DNA of 64,000 bases from JABCYV01 sp963729325 (GTDB lineage Bacteria; Acidobacteriota; Terriglobia; Terriglobales; Acidobacteriaceae). The position numbers and the translations under genes were made by a program. Where the stretch lies: NCBI GenBank assembly GCA_963729325.1, contig CAVSNS010000022.1:74573-138572 (forward strand), in the 5' to 3' direction. Shown one piece after another: positions 9,892 to 18,489 of the stretch (the first letter of the stretch is position 1; every line of letters begins with the position of its first letter). The notes below the pieces were generated by a model that saw nothing but the letters and a program-made list of their open reading frames with translations, searched no databases and was not told the DNA's origin.

Positions 9892-10959
9892 TCAAGCGGC
9901 TTGCGATTTCAGTTTCTCAACGTCGAAGTTTTCTCCCTTCTTCCATAAAGTGAGCGTAATGGCTGCAATCTTGCGAGCCAACGTGAGACGTACCATGGTT
10001 GGCTTGATGCCTTTGGCCAGTGATCGCTGGTAGAAATCCTGAAACGGTCCGGGCTGGAAACTGGCCCTGGTGGCGGCAGCTTTGAACAGACCTTTCAGAT
10101 CGTGATTGTGGTCCTTGTTCAGACCGCGAATGGAGATCTGCTTTTTAGAACGTCGCAGTTGTCCGTTTACAAACCGGTATTCTCCGCTGGTGCGGGTTTC
10201 CAGGGCCAGTCCGCTGTAGGCCCACAGCTGGCGCTTGCTGCGAAAACGGTGTGGAGTCTGGATCAGCGCCACCGCCAGGGCGGAGCGAATCGGCCCGAGT
10301 GAGGGGATCTGTCGTAGCTTGGCGGTGATGGAATGTTTTCGACTCTCCGCTAACAGTTCTCGCCGCGCTTGCTGGCGCAAGTGCTGCAGCATGTCCAGTT
10401 GCTGATAGAGTTGCTCGGCTCGCCGGCGGACACCGGCCTCCTTGATTTTGCTTAGCCACTCGTCTCGATGACGAGTGTAGTAGACATCCCGTCCGGCACA
10501 GGGAATCGCCCAGCTCCGATACAGAGCTTTCAACCGGTTCATCACCCGGGTCAGATCTTTGACGATGGTGAGGTAACTGCGGGCCAACTCGCGCAGCGTG
10601 CGCACGCCGGTCTCGCCATGGTAAACCGGCTTCAGATCATCGAGGCGCAGCCGATCGGCCAGTTTGCGGGCATCGATCTTGTCGCTTTTGTTGCCCTGTT
10701 TGAGCAGAGCATTTTTTCGCGGATTGCACACCACCAACTTGGCCACATGCGGCTTCAGCAAATCGTATAACCAAGCCGCCCAGGTTCCCTCTTCGAAGGT
10801 CACTGACAAAGTCCCGCGCAGTCCCGCAAAGAACTCGAGAATGGTCGCTGCTTTCGTCTCCAGGATGGATTCCATTACTAATTTGCCTTTGGAATCCAGA
10901 ACCGCCACCGAGATCGTTGCTTGATGGACGTCGAGACCAATATACTTTTCACTGTTCAT
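9892..10959 (-). CDS. IS110/IS1111-type transposase
   Basis: A 355-residue transposase. The start at 10959 is chosen because GAAAGGAG lies about 8 nt upstream; a longer frame would begin at 10992. The N-terminal RuvC-like domain opens KYIGLDVHQATISVAVLD (catalytic Asp) and includes VTFEEGTWAAWLYDLL (Glu) and KSDKIDARKLADRLRL (KxDxxDA, Asp pair). The C-terminal Transposase_20 region has LRQIPSLGPIRSALAVAL and LWAYSGLALETRTSGEYRFV. It is clearly divergent from the two other IS110 transposases in the window. The frame is intact. Confidence 0.9.
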   Translation of the reverse strand: MNSEKYIGLDVHQATISVAVLDSKGKLVMESILETKAATILEFFAGLRGTLSVTFEEGTWAAWLYDLLKPHVAKLVVCNPRKNALLKQGNKSDKIDARKLADRLRLDDLKPVYHGETGVRTLRELARSYLTIVKDLTRVMNRLKALYRSWAIPCAGRDVYYTRHRDEWLSKIKEAGVRRRAEQLYQQLDMLQHLRQQARRELLAESRKHSITAKLRQIPSLGPIRSALAVALIQTPHRFRSKRQLWAYSGLALETRTSGEYRFVNGQLRRSKKQISIRGLNKDHNHDLKGLFKAAATRASFQPGPFQDFYQRSLAKGIKPTMVRLTLARKIAAITLTLWKKGENFDVEKLKSQAA

Positions 10960-11029
10960 TGAGGGTGCTCCTTTCGTAGGTGATGATGTCAACGATCACA
11001 ACCTACTCCAAAAGGGGCGCCCTTTTATA

Positions 11030-12106
11030 ATGCGATTACGACAATTGAGTGTGGTGGACCGCCCGTCGAGCATCGCGTGACTCTCACCGGCGGCAACTGG
11101 TCGATTGAAGCTGATGATCTTGCGTACCAATGGGAACCTCTGTGGTGCGTAGTTCCTCAAACATTTGTTTCGTCCTTATTTGTGGTGCCGTCCCGCTGAA
11201 TGACACTGTGCGGGTGCATGACGCAGAGTTGAATTCGTGCAAACAAATCTTCCATCCACTTATCCACGTCATGCTTGGTTGCTTCGCGATTGATCAGGAC
11301 AGTAGTTTGAGGCTTCATACTGAGAGTGGTCCTTCTTCCTGGTCGGCTTCTCTTTGTCGTCTTCGATTCGGCGGTAGGGGAAAAATACGGTCGGTGAACT
11401 ACGCGAACCGGGGGCACTCCTCGAAACAGCACGTCCATAGCCAAAACTGGACCAAGTAACTGGCGCTAACCCACAGAAGAATAAGGAAATGTCTTCGGTG
11501 TGTGGACGACCAATGGCATTTCGCGAAAACTACAGCCGGGAAATGCACTTCCCGGAAGGAAAACTTTTTCCCTCAGCTGGCATCGGGGAGATACGCGATT
11601 CTCCTCTTGTGGTCTGCGAAGGATCAGGTGTGAGTGTTATCGCAAAGCGCCTACAACCGCACCCTGTGCTCGGTTGTGAGTTCAGCGGCGGCTTCTCGGT
11701 CCGGACGCAAGAACGCGCAGCAACCGGAATCCCTTGCGAGGCGTTCAGCCACGCAACGGCGGCATAGGCAGGCCATTCAGAATTGGAAAACTTCAGACCT
11801 GCCATGTGAAACAAGTTCAGCCAGCGCATTGAAACGCAGCAAGACGCACCGAATTTCAAAACGAACTGACTCTAGAACTGACACCCGACCAGTCACCGAT
11901 GTAAAGGGGATCTGGGATAGTTTCCTGTTTGCCGACAATACGCCCAGAACCTCGTTTTTCGCCTGCTACGACCCTCGATAAGGCCAAAGGTTCGAGGATC
12001 TGTTCATTCTCCGTTTATGTTCTGGGTGCTAGCATGCCCCACGAACCAGCCACTTCGCGACAAGCGAATCCAAAACCGCGAGGCGATTGCCCAGGAGGTA
12101 ATACCG
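11030..12106. other. About 1.1 kb without a convincing gene
   Basis: Between the IS1111-type element and the next gene I find no frame with clear coding character. A short plus-strand reading at about 11040-11200 (VEHRVTLTGGNWSIEADDLA) looks like the tail of a gene truncated by the insertion. A minus-strand frame at 11157-11444 (95 codons) has no recognisable family. The stretch is probably decayed accessory DNA. Confidence 0.4.
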
Positions 12107-12688
12107 ATGAACCGTCAATCTCAGTTGAAACGTGCGCTGCTTGCGGCGGTACTTAGCTCTGCCACAACAGCGATGGCAGGAACCGCGAATACCTGGCAAG
12201 CTTGCCGCATTACAGTAGGCGATTCTGGAAGTGAGAATGTTATTCCCGTTCGCTCCTATCGCATGGTGCTCAACGCCTATGTGAACAATCCCGAATCCAA
12301 ATTTAATGGGTCGGACGGTCGGCGTTGCGGATTTGCCACGCGCGGCATGCTTCAGCAAAAACAGGTGATAGCTGGTGAGCATCTTTATTGCGGAAAGGAA
12401 ATTAAACGGAAATTGGAACAGGGGCTTGTGGATCATGAGATTGATGCAAAAGTCAAAACGTATTCGAATGGGCGAGTGGCAGCAGACGAATCAATAAAAA
12501 ACGATATCCGCTTATTTGGAACACGCGAACCGATGCGTAGAGGAATAGGCCAGCACACGATCGAAAGAGCGTTGGACGGGCACATCCGCCTGAATACATA
12601 CAAGAAAATTGTGGCTGCAGTAGACGAATACAAGCGAGAGAAAGACAAATTGGAGAAAAGTGAGCGCACGACCCAGAAAGGAAGCTAG
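12107..12688 (+). CDS. Hypothetical protein, possibly exported
   Basis: A 193-residue protein of no family I recognise. The start at 12107 is set by a textbook Shine-Dalgarno (AGGAGGT, 8 nt upstream); the frame is open further upstream. The N terminus MNRQSQLKRALLAAVLSSAT followed by TAMAG looks like a signal peptide with an AMA cleavage site. The mature part has two single cysteines (WQACRITVG, RRCGFATRG, HLYCGKEIKR), is rich in Lys and Arg, and ends in a charged helix (VDEYKREKDKLEKSER). It stands alone between IS debris and a zinc-ribbon gene on the opposite strand. Confidence 0.65.
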   Translation: MNRQSQLKRALLAAVLSSATTAMAGTANTWQACRITVGDSGSENVIPVRSYRMVLNAYVNNPESKFNGSDGRRCGFATRGMLQQKQVIAGEHLYCGKEIKRKLEQGLVDHEIDAKVKTYSNGRVAADESIKNDIRLFGTREPMRRGIGQHTIERALDGHIRLNTYKKIVAAVDEYKREKDKLEKSERTTQKGS

Positions 12689-12782
12689 GCCATTCATGCC
12701 CTACAAAGACCCAGAGCGCAGGCGCCAGTGGGAACGGGTTTGGTAGTGTCTGAAAAGTGCGTTGCTGGTTAAAGCCTTCTCG

Positions 12783-13205
12783 CTAGAGGTTTCCTTGTGA
12801 ACAGTTGGCCTTGTGAGGGAATGGCGGGCCAAGTTCGACTGGAAATGGGTTCCCAACCGCTCCGCAAACACCGCAACGCGCTGTATAGCTGTTCGCATCT
12901 TCGATCACGGTGTAACTGGAGTCGTGTAGAGATTCCAGATATTTGTCCAATGGCAAGTTCGTCTTCGCGAATAGTATCTTGATCGCCCCACCCGGATAAA
13001 TGCAGACTCGACCATACATTGGGTGATCGTAATACACGCCACCCAAGTTGTGTGCTTCATAGAACCCCTTCTGTCGAAGAACTTCCTTACGGCTGCCAAT
13101 AGCCTGAATTGAGTTCTGCGGAGACGCAGCCATAAAGGGCACGCCGTTGCAATTATGCCCGACTTCCAACGGTTGACCGCAATGTTCACACTGATAATCA
13201 GCCAT
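12783..13205 (-). CDS. Hypothetical zinc-ribbon protein
   Basis: A 140-residue protein opening MADYQCEHCGQPLEVGHNC, a CxxC plus HxC set that should bind zinc, with a second pair near the C terminus (ARCGVCGAVGNPF). Between the two metal sites is a region reading YYDHPMYGRVCIYPGGAIKI. Likely cytoplasmic, as no signal or membrane segment is visible. The family is not recognised. The next gene on the same strand starts about 600 bp upstream at 13815, so there is no tight operon. Confidence 0.6.
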   Translation of the reverse strand: MADYQCEHCGQPLEVGHNCNGVPFMAASPQNSIQAIGSRKEVLRQKGFYEAHNLGGVYYDHPMYGRVCIYPGGAIKILFAKTNLPLDKYLESLHDSSYTVIEDANSYTARCGVCGAVGNPFPVELGPPFPHKANCSQGNL

Positions 13206-13299
13206 GACGCCCTATCGTTCAATCTAGAGGAAGGCGGGAATTATCTCATCGGGGCGGCATCAGACTCCATTATTTTCTTTGGCGAGGGCCTTCGATCCC

Positions 13300-13815
13300 T
13301 CATGGTTTGCCAAAGTATGGATCTTTCATAAACTCATTCAGAATGGCAAGATCGCTTGCCAACAAATCCCAATCGTCGTAAAGATTTGGATTGATTCCTA
13401 TTGTGTACCCACCAGAGCCTGTTCTTATAGCACCCTTCAGTGTCGCCGAATAAGCATCGCCTCTAGGAATCGTGCGCAGATAACGTTCAATCTCAGCATG
13501 CCATTGATGAACCTGCTTTGCATATGGTCGTTGGATATCCTCTGGCGTCCCCTTTGCTGCGAACCACCCTTCGCGTATGGCGGTTCCATTCTGTGACAAT
13601 TTCGTCAGCATGTTCTGAATGTCTCGCTGTGCAGCGCTGATAGTTCCATCTGAACTTGGCAAGGATTGCGATTGGGATTGAGCTCTGTGCTCCAGGATTC
13701 GCTCGCGTGCATTTTCGGCAAGCATTCCGAAGATCAGGAACAGCAATATCAACCGGAAAGGGCGGGCATTCACAGCCTTCCACAGCAGAGGATGTTTCGC
13801 TTCGAGTATATCCAT
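13300..13815 (-). CDS. Hypothetical membrane-anchored protein
   Basis: A 171-residue protein starting at 13815 (MDILEAKHPLLWKAVNARPF). The frame is open further upstream, but that extension would run across the promoter and start of the divergent metal-sensor gene, so I reject it. Residues of roughly 20-35 (FRLILLFLIFGMLAENA) form a single membrane anchor, followed by a Gln/Ser-rich linker (EHRAQSQSQSLPSSD) and a soluble domain with DIQNMLTKLSQNGTAIREGW. No known domain recognised. Confidence 0.6.
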   Translation of the reverse strand: MDILEAKHPLLWKAVNARPFRLILLFLIFGMLAENARERILEHRAQSQSQSLPSSDGTISAAQRDIQNMLTKLSQNGTAIREGWFAAKGTPEDIQRPYAKQVHQWHAEIERYLRTIPRGDAYSATLKGAIRTGSGGYTIGINPNLYDDWDLLASDLAILNEFMKDPYFGKP

Positions 13816-13904
13816 GCGGCCACGCCAATCTAGGTATTCAACACATACAAGCTGTCGGCGACTCCAAATCTCCAGCACACATCCCTGAAAAACCTTATAC
13901 GATA

Positions 13905-13934
13905 CCGGGTATAGTATTATACGGGGGGGGAGGG
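13905..13934 (+). promoter_or_regulatory. Candidate promoter and CsoR/RcnR-type G-tract operator
   Basis: TATAGT at 13909-13914 is a plausible -10 box. It is followed by TTATAC and an uninterrupted run of eight G (13923-13930), then AGGG. CsoR/RcnR-family repressors recognise G-tracts flanked by A/T-rich inverted sequence. This tract lies 20 nt before the start of just such a repressor, so autoregulation is the natural inference. Confidence 0.5.
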
Positions 13935-13953
13935 AATCAGCGAGCTTAAGTGG

Positions 13954-14232
13954 ATGAGTCACACTACTGAGAATAAGCAAAAACTCGTTCTGAGGGCCAA
14001 ACGCATTCACGGGCAGGTAGAAGCCCTCGTGCGAGCTCTCACCGAAGAGCGCGATTGTTCCGACGTGCTGCAACTCATGAGCGCGACGAGGGGGGCCATG
14101 AACAGTTTGATGGCTGAGCTCTTGGAGGGTCACATCAGGAATCACGTGCTCCATGGAAAGCAAAGGCCCACTTCACAGCAGACAGTAGCCGCCGACGAGG
14201 TGATCGACATGGTCAAGTCTTATCTGAAATAA
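13954..14232 (+). CDS. CsoR/RcnR-family metal-sensing transcriptional repressor
   Basis: A 92-residue all-helical DUF156 repressor. All four positions used for Ni/Co binding in E. coli RcnR are present at the same numbers: His3 (MSHTTENK), Cys35 (EERDCSDVL), His60 and His64 (LEGHIRNHVLHG). The DNA-binding helix region LRAKRIHGQVEALVRAL is typical. Conservation of His3 also supports this start codon, although no strong Shine-Dalgarno is seen. The gene lies just upstream of and co-directional with a P1B-type metal ATPase, so it probably controls metal export and its own expression. It is more like RcnR than Cu(I)-binding CsoR, which uses Cys-His-Cys. Confidence 0.85.
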   Translation: MSHTTENKQKLVLRAKRIHGQVEALVRALTEERDCSDVLQLMSATRGAMNSLMAELLEGHIRNHVLHGKQRPTSQQTVAADEVIDMVKSYLK

Positions 14233-14257
14233 CCCGCTCCCAGATCTGACGGGAAGA

Positions 14258-16228
14258 GTGGGCAACTACATGAGCGCTCCGCAGTCGATCGAAAAACACC
14301 GTACAAACGGTTCTCACCTCTCCGAGAGCCAGAATTTCCGTGGAAGCAAAGAGCCAGATACTGGGTCGGAGCATTCGGAACATGAGCATGGATTCGAATG
14401 GGTTGAAATCATTCGTATTGCCTTCGTGGTATTCGCTGCGGCTGCCGTTTGGTTTCGCCTGTGGGAACCGTTTCCGCGGATCAGTGTAATCGGCATCGTA
14501 GCTGCTTTGATTGGCGGGCATCCCATTTTCAAGGAAGCCTTCGAGAACATCGTCGAACGAAAGATGACGATGGAACTCTCGATGACCATCGCTCTTCTCT
14601 CGGCTTTAGCCATCGGAGAGTTCTTCACCGCTCTGATTATCACAGGCTTCGTACTTGCCGCCGAGGTTCTGGAGGGCCTCACAGTTGGGCGAGGCCGACG
14701 CGCCATCCAGGACCTGATTGATTTCCTGCCCCGAACCGTTTCAGTCCGGCGCAATGAGGACGTGGTTGAAATACCAGCCCAGAATCTCCAGCTCGGTGAT
14801 ACCGTAATCGTGAAGCCCGGTGGACGTATCCCCGTCGATGGCCTGGTACTGAGCGGACGGTCTTTTGTGGAGCAGGCAGCTATTACAGGCGAGGCAATGC
14901 CGGTTGAGAAATTGTCTGGAGATCCGGTTTATGCTGGAACCATCAATCAATCGGGAGCCTTGGAGGTCAGGGCGGATAAGCTGGGACGCGACACTACGTT
15001 CGGGAAGATTATCGAGGCCGTCGAGCGAGCAGAAAAGTCGCGGGCGCCGATTCATAAGACGGCCGATCGCTTGGCAGGCTACCTTGTGTACTTCGCCTTG
15101 GGAGCCGCAATTCTAACCTTCTTCGTCACTCACAATGTCAGGTCAACGATCTCAGTTGTAATCGTGGCGGGAGCCTGCGGTATAGCAGCCGGCACTCCTC
15201 TGGCGATTCTGGGTGCGATCGGTCGTGCCGCGCGTCAGGGGTCCATCATTAAGGGCGGTCTTTACCTGGAAGCGCTGGCCGCAGTGGACACCGTGCTATT
15301 GGACAAAACCGGCACATTGACCTTCGGGACACCTCAAATTCGGGAGATCATCTCTGCAGACGGCTTTACCGAGCGACAGATTCTGGCCGCTGCCGCGATC
15401 GCTGAACGAAAATCAGAACATCCTCTCGCAAAAGCAATTATTGCAAGGGCGCTCGAGCTCGCTATTCCTGTTGCCGAACCCGACCAGTTCGCCTACACGC
15501 CTGGAAAAGGAGTGAGTGCGGAGTACCGAGGGGAAGAGATCATTGTGGGCAGCCGGACGCTCCTCATGGAGCGGGGAATGAAAAGGATACTGCCTGTCAA
15601 TGGCCATGGCATCGGTGGGGTGTCCGAAGCCTATGTCGCCAGAGGTGGGCAAGTGCTGGGGACAATCCGCATCGCCGATGTCCTCCGACCCGAAGCGAAG
15701 AGCGCGGTTGCCGCGATGCGAGAGATGGGCCTGAAGACCGTCTTGCTCAGCGGAGACGCGCAAGAAGTAACTACGTTGGTGGGGCGTGATCTTGGCGTCG
15801 ATGTAGCGGTCGGCGAGCTTCTACCCGAGCAGAAGGCGAAGTGGGTCGGCGATCTGCGCAGCAAGAATTGTAAAGTTGCGATGGTCGGAGACGGCATCAA
15901 CGACGCTCCCGCCCTGGTAGAGGCTAATGTTGGAATCGCCATGGGGTCAGGAACTGACGTCGCCCGGGAGAGTGCCGATGTCATCTTGATTGGAAGTGAT
16001 CTCTCTAAGTTGGTCGAGACGTTGCGGATTGCGCGACGCTGTCGCGGCATCATCATGCAGAACTTTGTTGGAACACTTGTCGTGGACAGCATAGGAATGG
16101 GAATGGCGGCTTGTGGGTTTCTGAATCCGCTGCTAGCGGCCTTTATTCACGTCACCTCGGAGTTGGCTTTTATTCTCAATTCCACGAGGTTGTTGCCTGG
16201 CTCAACTGTCTCGGGCAACCAATCGTGA
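14258..16228 (+). CDS. P1B-type (heavy-metal) translocating ATPase with atypical CPx motif
   Basis: A 656-residue P-type ATPase starting at GTG 14258; ATG at 14270 is an alternative. The cytoplasmic N terminus has a His-rich patch (GSEHSEHEHGFEW) instead of a ferredoxin-like metal-binding domain. Motifs include AITGEAMPVEK (actuator TGE), LLDKTGTLTFG (phosphorylated Asp), SEHPLAKAI (nucleotide HP motif) and MVGDGINDAPAL. In the membrane site where most P1B pumps have CPC or SPC this protein reads VAGACGIAAGTPLAI, so the triad aligned to CPC is GAC: the proline and first cysteine are absent. Eight-helix topology seems normal. With the RcnR-like repressor 26 nt upstream it is probably a nickel, cobalt or related transition-metal exporter; the specificity is inferred. 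Confidence 0.88.
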   Translation: MGNYMSAPQSIEKHRTNGSHLSESQNFRGSKEPDTGSEHSEHEHGFEWVEIIRIAFVVFAAAAVWFRLWEPFPRISVIGIVAALIGGHPIFKEAFENIVERKMTMELSMTIALLSALAIGEFFTALIITGFVLAAEVLEGLTVGRGRRAIQDLIDFLPRTVSVRRNEDVVEIPAQNLQLGDTVIVKPGGRIPVDGLVLSGRSFVEQAAITGEAMPVEKLSGDPVYAGTINQSGALEVRADKLGRDTTFGKIIEAVERAEKSRAPIHKTADRLAGYLVYFALGAAILTFFVTHNVRSTISVVIVAGACGIAAGTPLAILGAIGRAARQGSIIKGGLYLEALAAVDTVLLDKTGTLTFGTPQIREIISADGFTERQILAAAAIAERKSEHPLAKAIIARALELAIPVAEPDQFAYTPGKGVSAEYRGEEIIVGSRTLLMERGMKRILPVNGHGIGGVSEAYVARGGQVLGTIRIADVLRPEAKSAVAAMREMGLKTVLLSGDAQEVTTLVGRDLGVDVAVGELLPEQKAKWVGDLRSKNCKVAMVGDGINDAPALVEANVGIAMGSGTDVARESADVILIGSDLSKLVETLRIARRCRGIIMQNFVGTLVVDSIGMGMAACGFLNPLLAAFIHVTSELAFILNSTRLLPGSTVSGNQS

Positions 16229-16261
16229 ATTGCAAACACGAATCTCTTGTGTGGCGTAGTC

Positions 16262-16414
16262 ATGCATCTAAGTTATCTGGTACATGAACGAAGCGGGCGG
16301 GTTTTGGCAGTCGTGGTGGCTGCGATCGTACTCGGCATCTCGTTCGCGGCATCAGTGATCTCTTCTGCCCAGCTACAAGACGTATTTGATCGACTATATG
16401 GTGTCTTGGATTGA
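16262..16414 (+). CDS. Small single-pass membrane protein (50 aa)
   Basis: A short frame begins 33 nt after the ATPase stop: MHLSYLVHERSGRVLAVVVA followed by AIVLGISFAASVI and a short amphipathic tail ending VFDRLYGVLD. One transmembrane helix spans roughly residues 14-34. Strand and spacing suggest co-transcription with the ATPase; the Shine-Dalgarno is weak. Small hydrophobic subunits next to metal pumps are plausible, but the function is unknown. Confidence 0.45.
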   Translation: MHLSYLVHERSGRVLAVVVAAIVLGISFAASVISSAQLQDVFDRLYGVLD

Positions 16415-16432
16415 GACACTTCTGGTGGGTTT

Positions 16433-16831
16433 TTGGGGAATTGGTCAAGCACTGTGAACGCGCATCGAGGTTACCGACTCAAGACGAAGCGGCTCGTCGT
16501 CGGGCAGATTACGATCTGCCGAGGCTGTTGCTGCGGCAATACGGAGCGTGGGTTGCCCGCAGTTCCGGTTGAATGGCTAAAGAATGAATGGCGGAAGCAG
16601 GGACTGCTGAAGCGCGTTCAGTTGACAATTAGTGGTTGTGTTGGGCCATGCGACGTGCCGAACGTGGTTGTGATTACGAGCTCATCCGGCACTGAGTGGC
16701 TCGGGAATATTGACAAAGTTGAGCAATATTGCAGCCTGCTGGAATGGGCTGTCCGGTGCAAGGATGCAGGCGAGATGTTAGCCCTGCCGTCGGAGTTTCA
16801 CGCGTCTAGAGTCAGTCCCTTTTGTTCGTAA
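16433..16831 (+). CDS. (2Fe-2S) thioredoxin-like ferredoxin domain protein
   Basis: A protein of up to 132 residues (TTG 16433; GTG 16454 would give 125). The pattern TICRGCCCGNTERG, then about 45 residues later SGCVGPCDVPNVVVI, matches thioredoxin-fold [2Fe-2S] ferredoxins of the kind found with cobalamin and metal-homeostasis genes. The CxxCC and CxxxC sets would hold the cluster. It follows the metal ATPase and small membrane ORF on the same strand within about 20 nt, so it is probably part of the same operon. The electron-transfer partner is unknown. Confidence 0.65.
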   Translation: MGNWSSTVNAHRGYRLKTKRLVVGQITICRGCCCGNTERGLPAVPVEWLKNEWRKQGLLKRVQLTISGCVGPCDVPNVVVITSSSGTEWLGNIDKVEQYCSLLEWAVRCKDAGEMLALPSEFHASRVSPFCS

Positions 16832-16886
16832 AACGTTGCCTGGATCGGTGCTGCCTAGTAGGTTCGCACGCAAGGGAGTGCGGCGT

Positions 16887-17730
16887 ATGAAAAACGCACG
16901 TAATCATCCGAGAATTTCAATCGTACTGATGGCTGTCTTTCCTCTTTTTTGGGTTGCTGGCGGCTGCTCAGGAAAAAAAGGCGATTACATACACGGTCGG
17001 ACCTAAAGCGATTATTTCCATCACGAACAATTACGGTCCCATCACAGTAAAGCCCTCTGCAAACAGGCAGGTAGCAGTCACAACAGTATCGCGTTCAGAT
17101 GGCTTTACCTTCGTGAACGAACAGCATGGCAATCGCATCGAGCTTCGGTCTATGTCTAGTCGCCAGGGGGCGGCGCTGGTGGATTACACAGTGCTGGTGC
17201 CATCTGACGCCGTCGTCAGCCTGCGATCGTTCGCCGGAACCCTTCATGCTCAGGGGCTGCGTGGCGATGTAATCCTGGAAACTGCAACCGCATCCGTAGA
17301 AGTGACTGACATCAGTTATGCCCACGTCCACGTGAAAACTCTCAGCGGGCCGATTAGCTTAAGCGCCATTCGAAATTGCCGTCTGGATGTCCATTCTGTA
17401 AACGGCAATGTCAACCTCCATGACGTTACGGGATCATCGGTCGAGGTGAACTCAGGAGGCGGTGGAATCACGTATGACGGTGATCCCGGCACAGCCGGGG
17501 AGTACCTCCTCACCAGCCACTCGGGGGACCTCGAAGTTTCGATTCCCGCCAGCGCATCAGTCGAGATCAAGACACACTCCTCAAAAGGTAACTCCGATCA
17601 GGGATTCCCGAATGCCGCTAGTGTTCCCGCAATGGACCAGAGGAATCTGTTATCGAAACCCGGGATCATAGGGGCATCCCGATTTGTATTGCATTCGTTC
17701 CGCGGCAAGATCGACGTCAAGCGGCCCTGA
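16887..17730 (+). CDS. DUF4097-type adhesin-like beta-helix protein (frameshift in signal peptide)
   Basis: The start at 16887 gives MKNARNHPRISIVLMAVFPL, a normal signal-peptide beginning, but the frame is lost inside a run of six T (16945-16950). With five T the reading continues FGLLAAAQEKKAITYTVG and stays open to 17730. The mature part of about 250 residues is a parallel beta-helix of DUF4097 type, with repeated turns such as VVSLRSFAGTLHAQGLRGDV, VHVKTLSGPISLSAI and DVHSVNGNVNLHDVTG. It is likely exported. The lesion is either a one-base insertion that silences the gene or a homopolymer sequence error. Confidence 0.75.
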
Positions 17731-17899
17731 TCCTACGAAAGGCCGTTCAGCGCTGCCTCAACATGCAGAGAGCGTCGCAATCAAGGCTGCGGTGTCCCCG
17801 CCTCGCAAGGTTGCCGTGGTTTCGTGCATTGGTTGCGTGGCTGACCGCTTCGCAAGAGACTCCTGTTGCTAGGCTTCTCCGTCCGGCGTCAACCGGCAA

Positions 17900-18457
17900 C
17901 TACTTGCTCTGATGTGTTAGTAGGACATGATCTCGCGCACTCCTTGCATTCTGCACAGGACCGTGTTTGACGTAACGGTAAAATCGGGCAGGCTCTCGCC
18001 GCTTCCAATAAGGGGCATCAAAAGCATCGATGCCTGGCCCAGAGTGCATTGCGCTGAAGAAGACCTTCTCTGAGGGATTGATCACGATCCCAACGTGCCC
18101 AGGCCAAACCACCAGATCTCCAGGTTGTGGATGAGCTACTCGCTCAAAATCCGGGGTTCCAACGTAGAGATCGGAAGAGTCTACGTACCTATAGGGAAAA
18201 CCAGAGTGAGCATAGATTGCGTGCACGAGATGGGAACAATCGCGCTTGGCACGAAGGTGAACGCGAGAGTCGAGCGCGGCAGCAATCACGGCTAAGCCGT
18301 CATCCGGGGTCAATGTCTGAGCGGCAACCCGATCTTCATCTCCAGTGATATTTTCGCTCTTTGGATGCTTCTGAATCTCCTGCTGCGCTGCCGATGGGTA
18401 CGAAGCGAGTCCGCACAAAATCAGCACCGCGATCGCGTGTTTGGCAGGAGACTCCAT
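17900..18457 (-). CDS. NlpC/P60-family secreted hydrolase
   Basis: A 185-residue protein with signal peptide (MESPAKHAIAVLILCGLASY, cleavage near SAAQ). The NlpC/P60 cysteine-peptidase core is visible: catalytic Cys in AKRDCSHLVHAIYAHSGFPY, the structural PQPGDLVVWPGHVGIVIN block with the catalytic His, and a YRYV end. Such enzymes cleave peptidoglycan stem peptides in the periplasm or outside the cell. Length is close to a minimal single-domain member. Convergent with the DUF4097-type gene. Confidence 0.82.
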   Translation of the reverse strand: MESPAKHAIAVLILCGLASYPSAAQQEIQKHPKSENITGDEDRVAAQTLTPDDGLAVIAAALDSRVHLRAKRDCSHLVHAIYAHSGFPYRYVDSSDLYVGTPDFERVAHPQPGDLVVWPGHVGIVINPSEKVFFSAMHSGPGIDAFDAPYWKRREPARFYRYVKHGPVQNARSARDHVLLTHQSK

Positions 18458-18489
18458 ATCTCGGTATTGTGATGCATTGTGATGCGTCG

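Larger units (their letters stand above)
9469..11029 (-). mobile_element. IS1111-type (IS110 family) element with subterminal inverted repeats
   Basis: TATAAAAGGG at 9469-9478 and its exact complement CCCTTTTATA at 11020-11029 bracket a minus-strand IS110-family transposase. Short inverted repeats near the ends and a long non-coding stretch downstream of the transposase (9479-9891, about 410 nt) are hallmarks of the IS1111 subgroup. The left boundary lies only 8 bp beyond the right end of IS110 element 1, so one element apparently inserted at the end of the other. Boundaries are inferred from the repeats alone. Confidence 0.6.

Noticed and set aside
13816..14163. N-terminal extension of the hypothetical membrane protein across the metal-sensor gene
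   Set aside because: It would run antisense through the RcnR-like gene and its promoter and contains no coding features.
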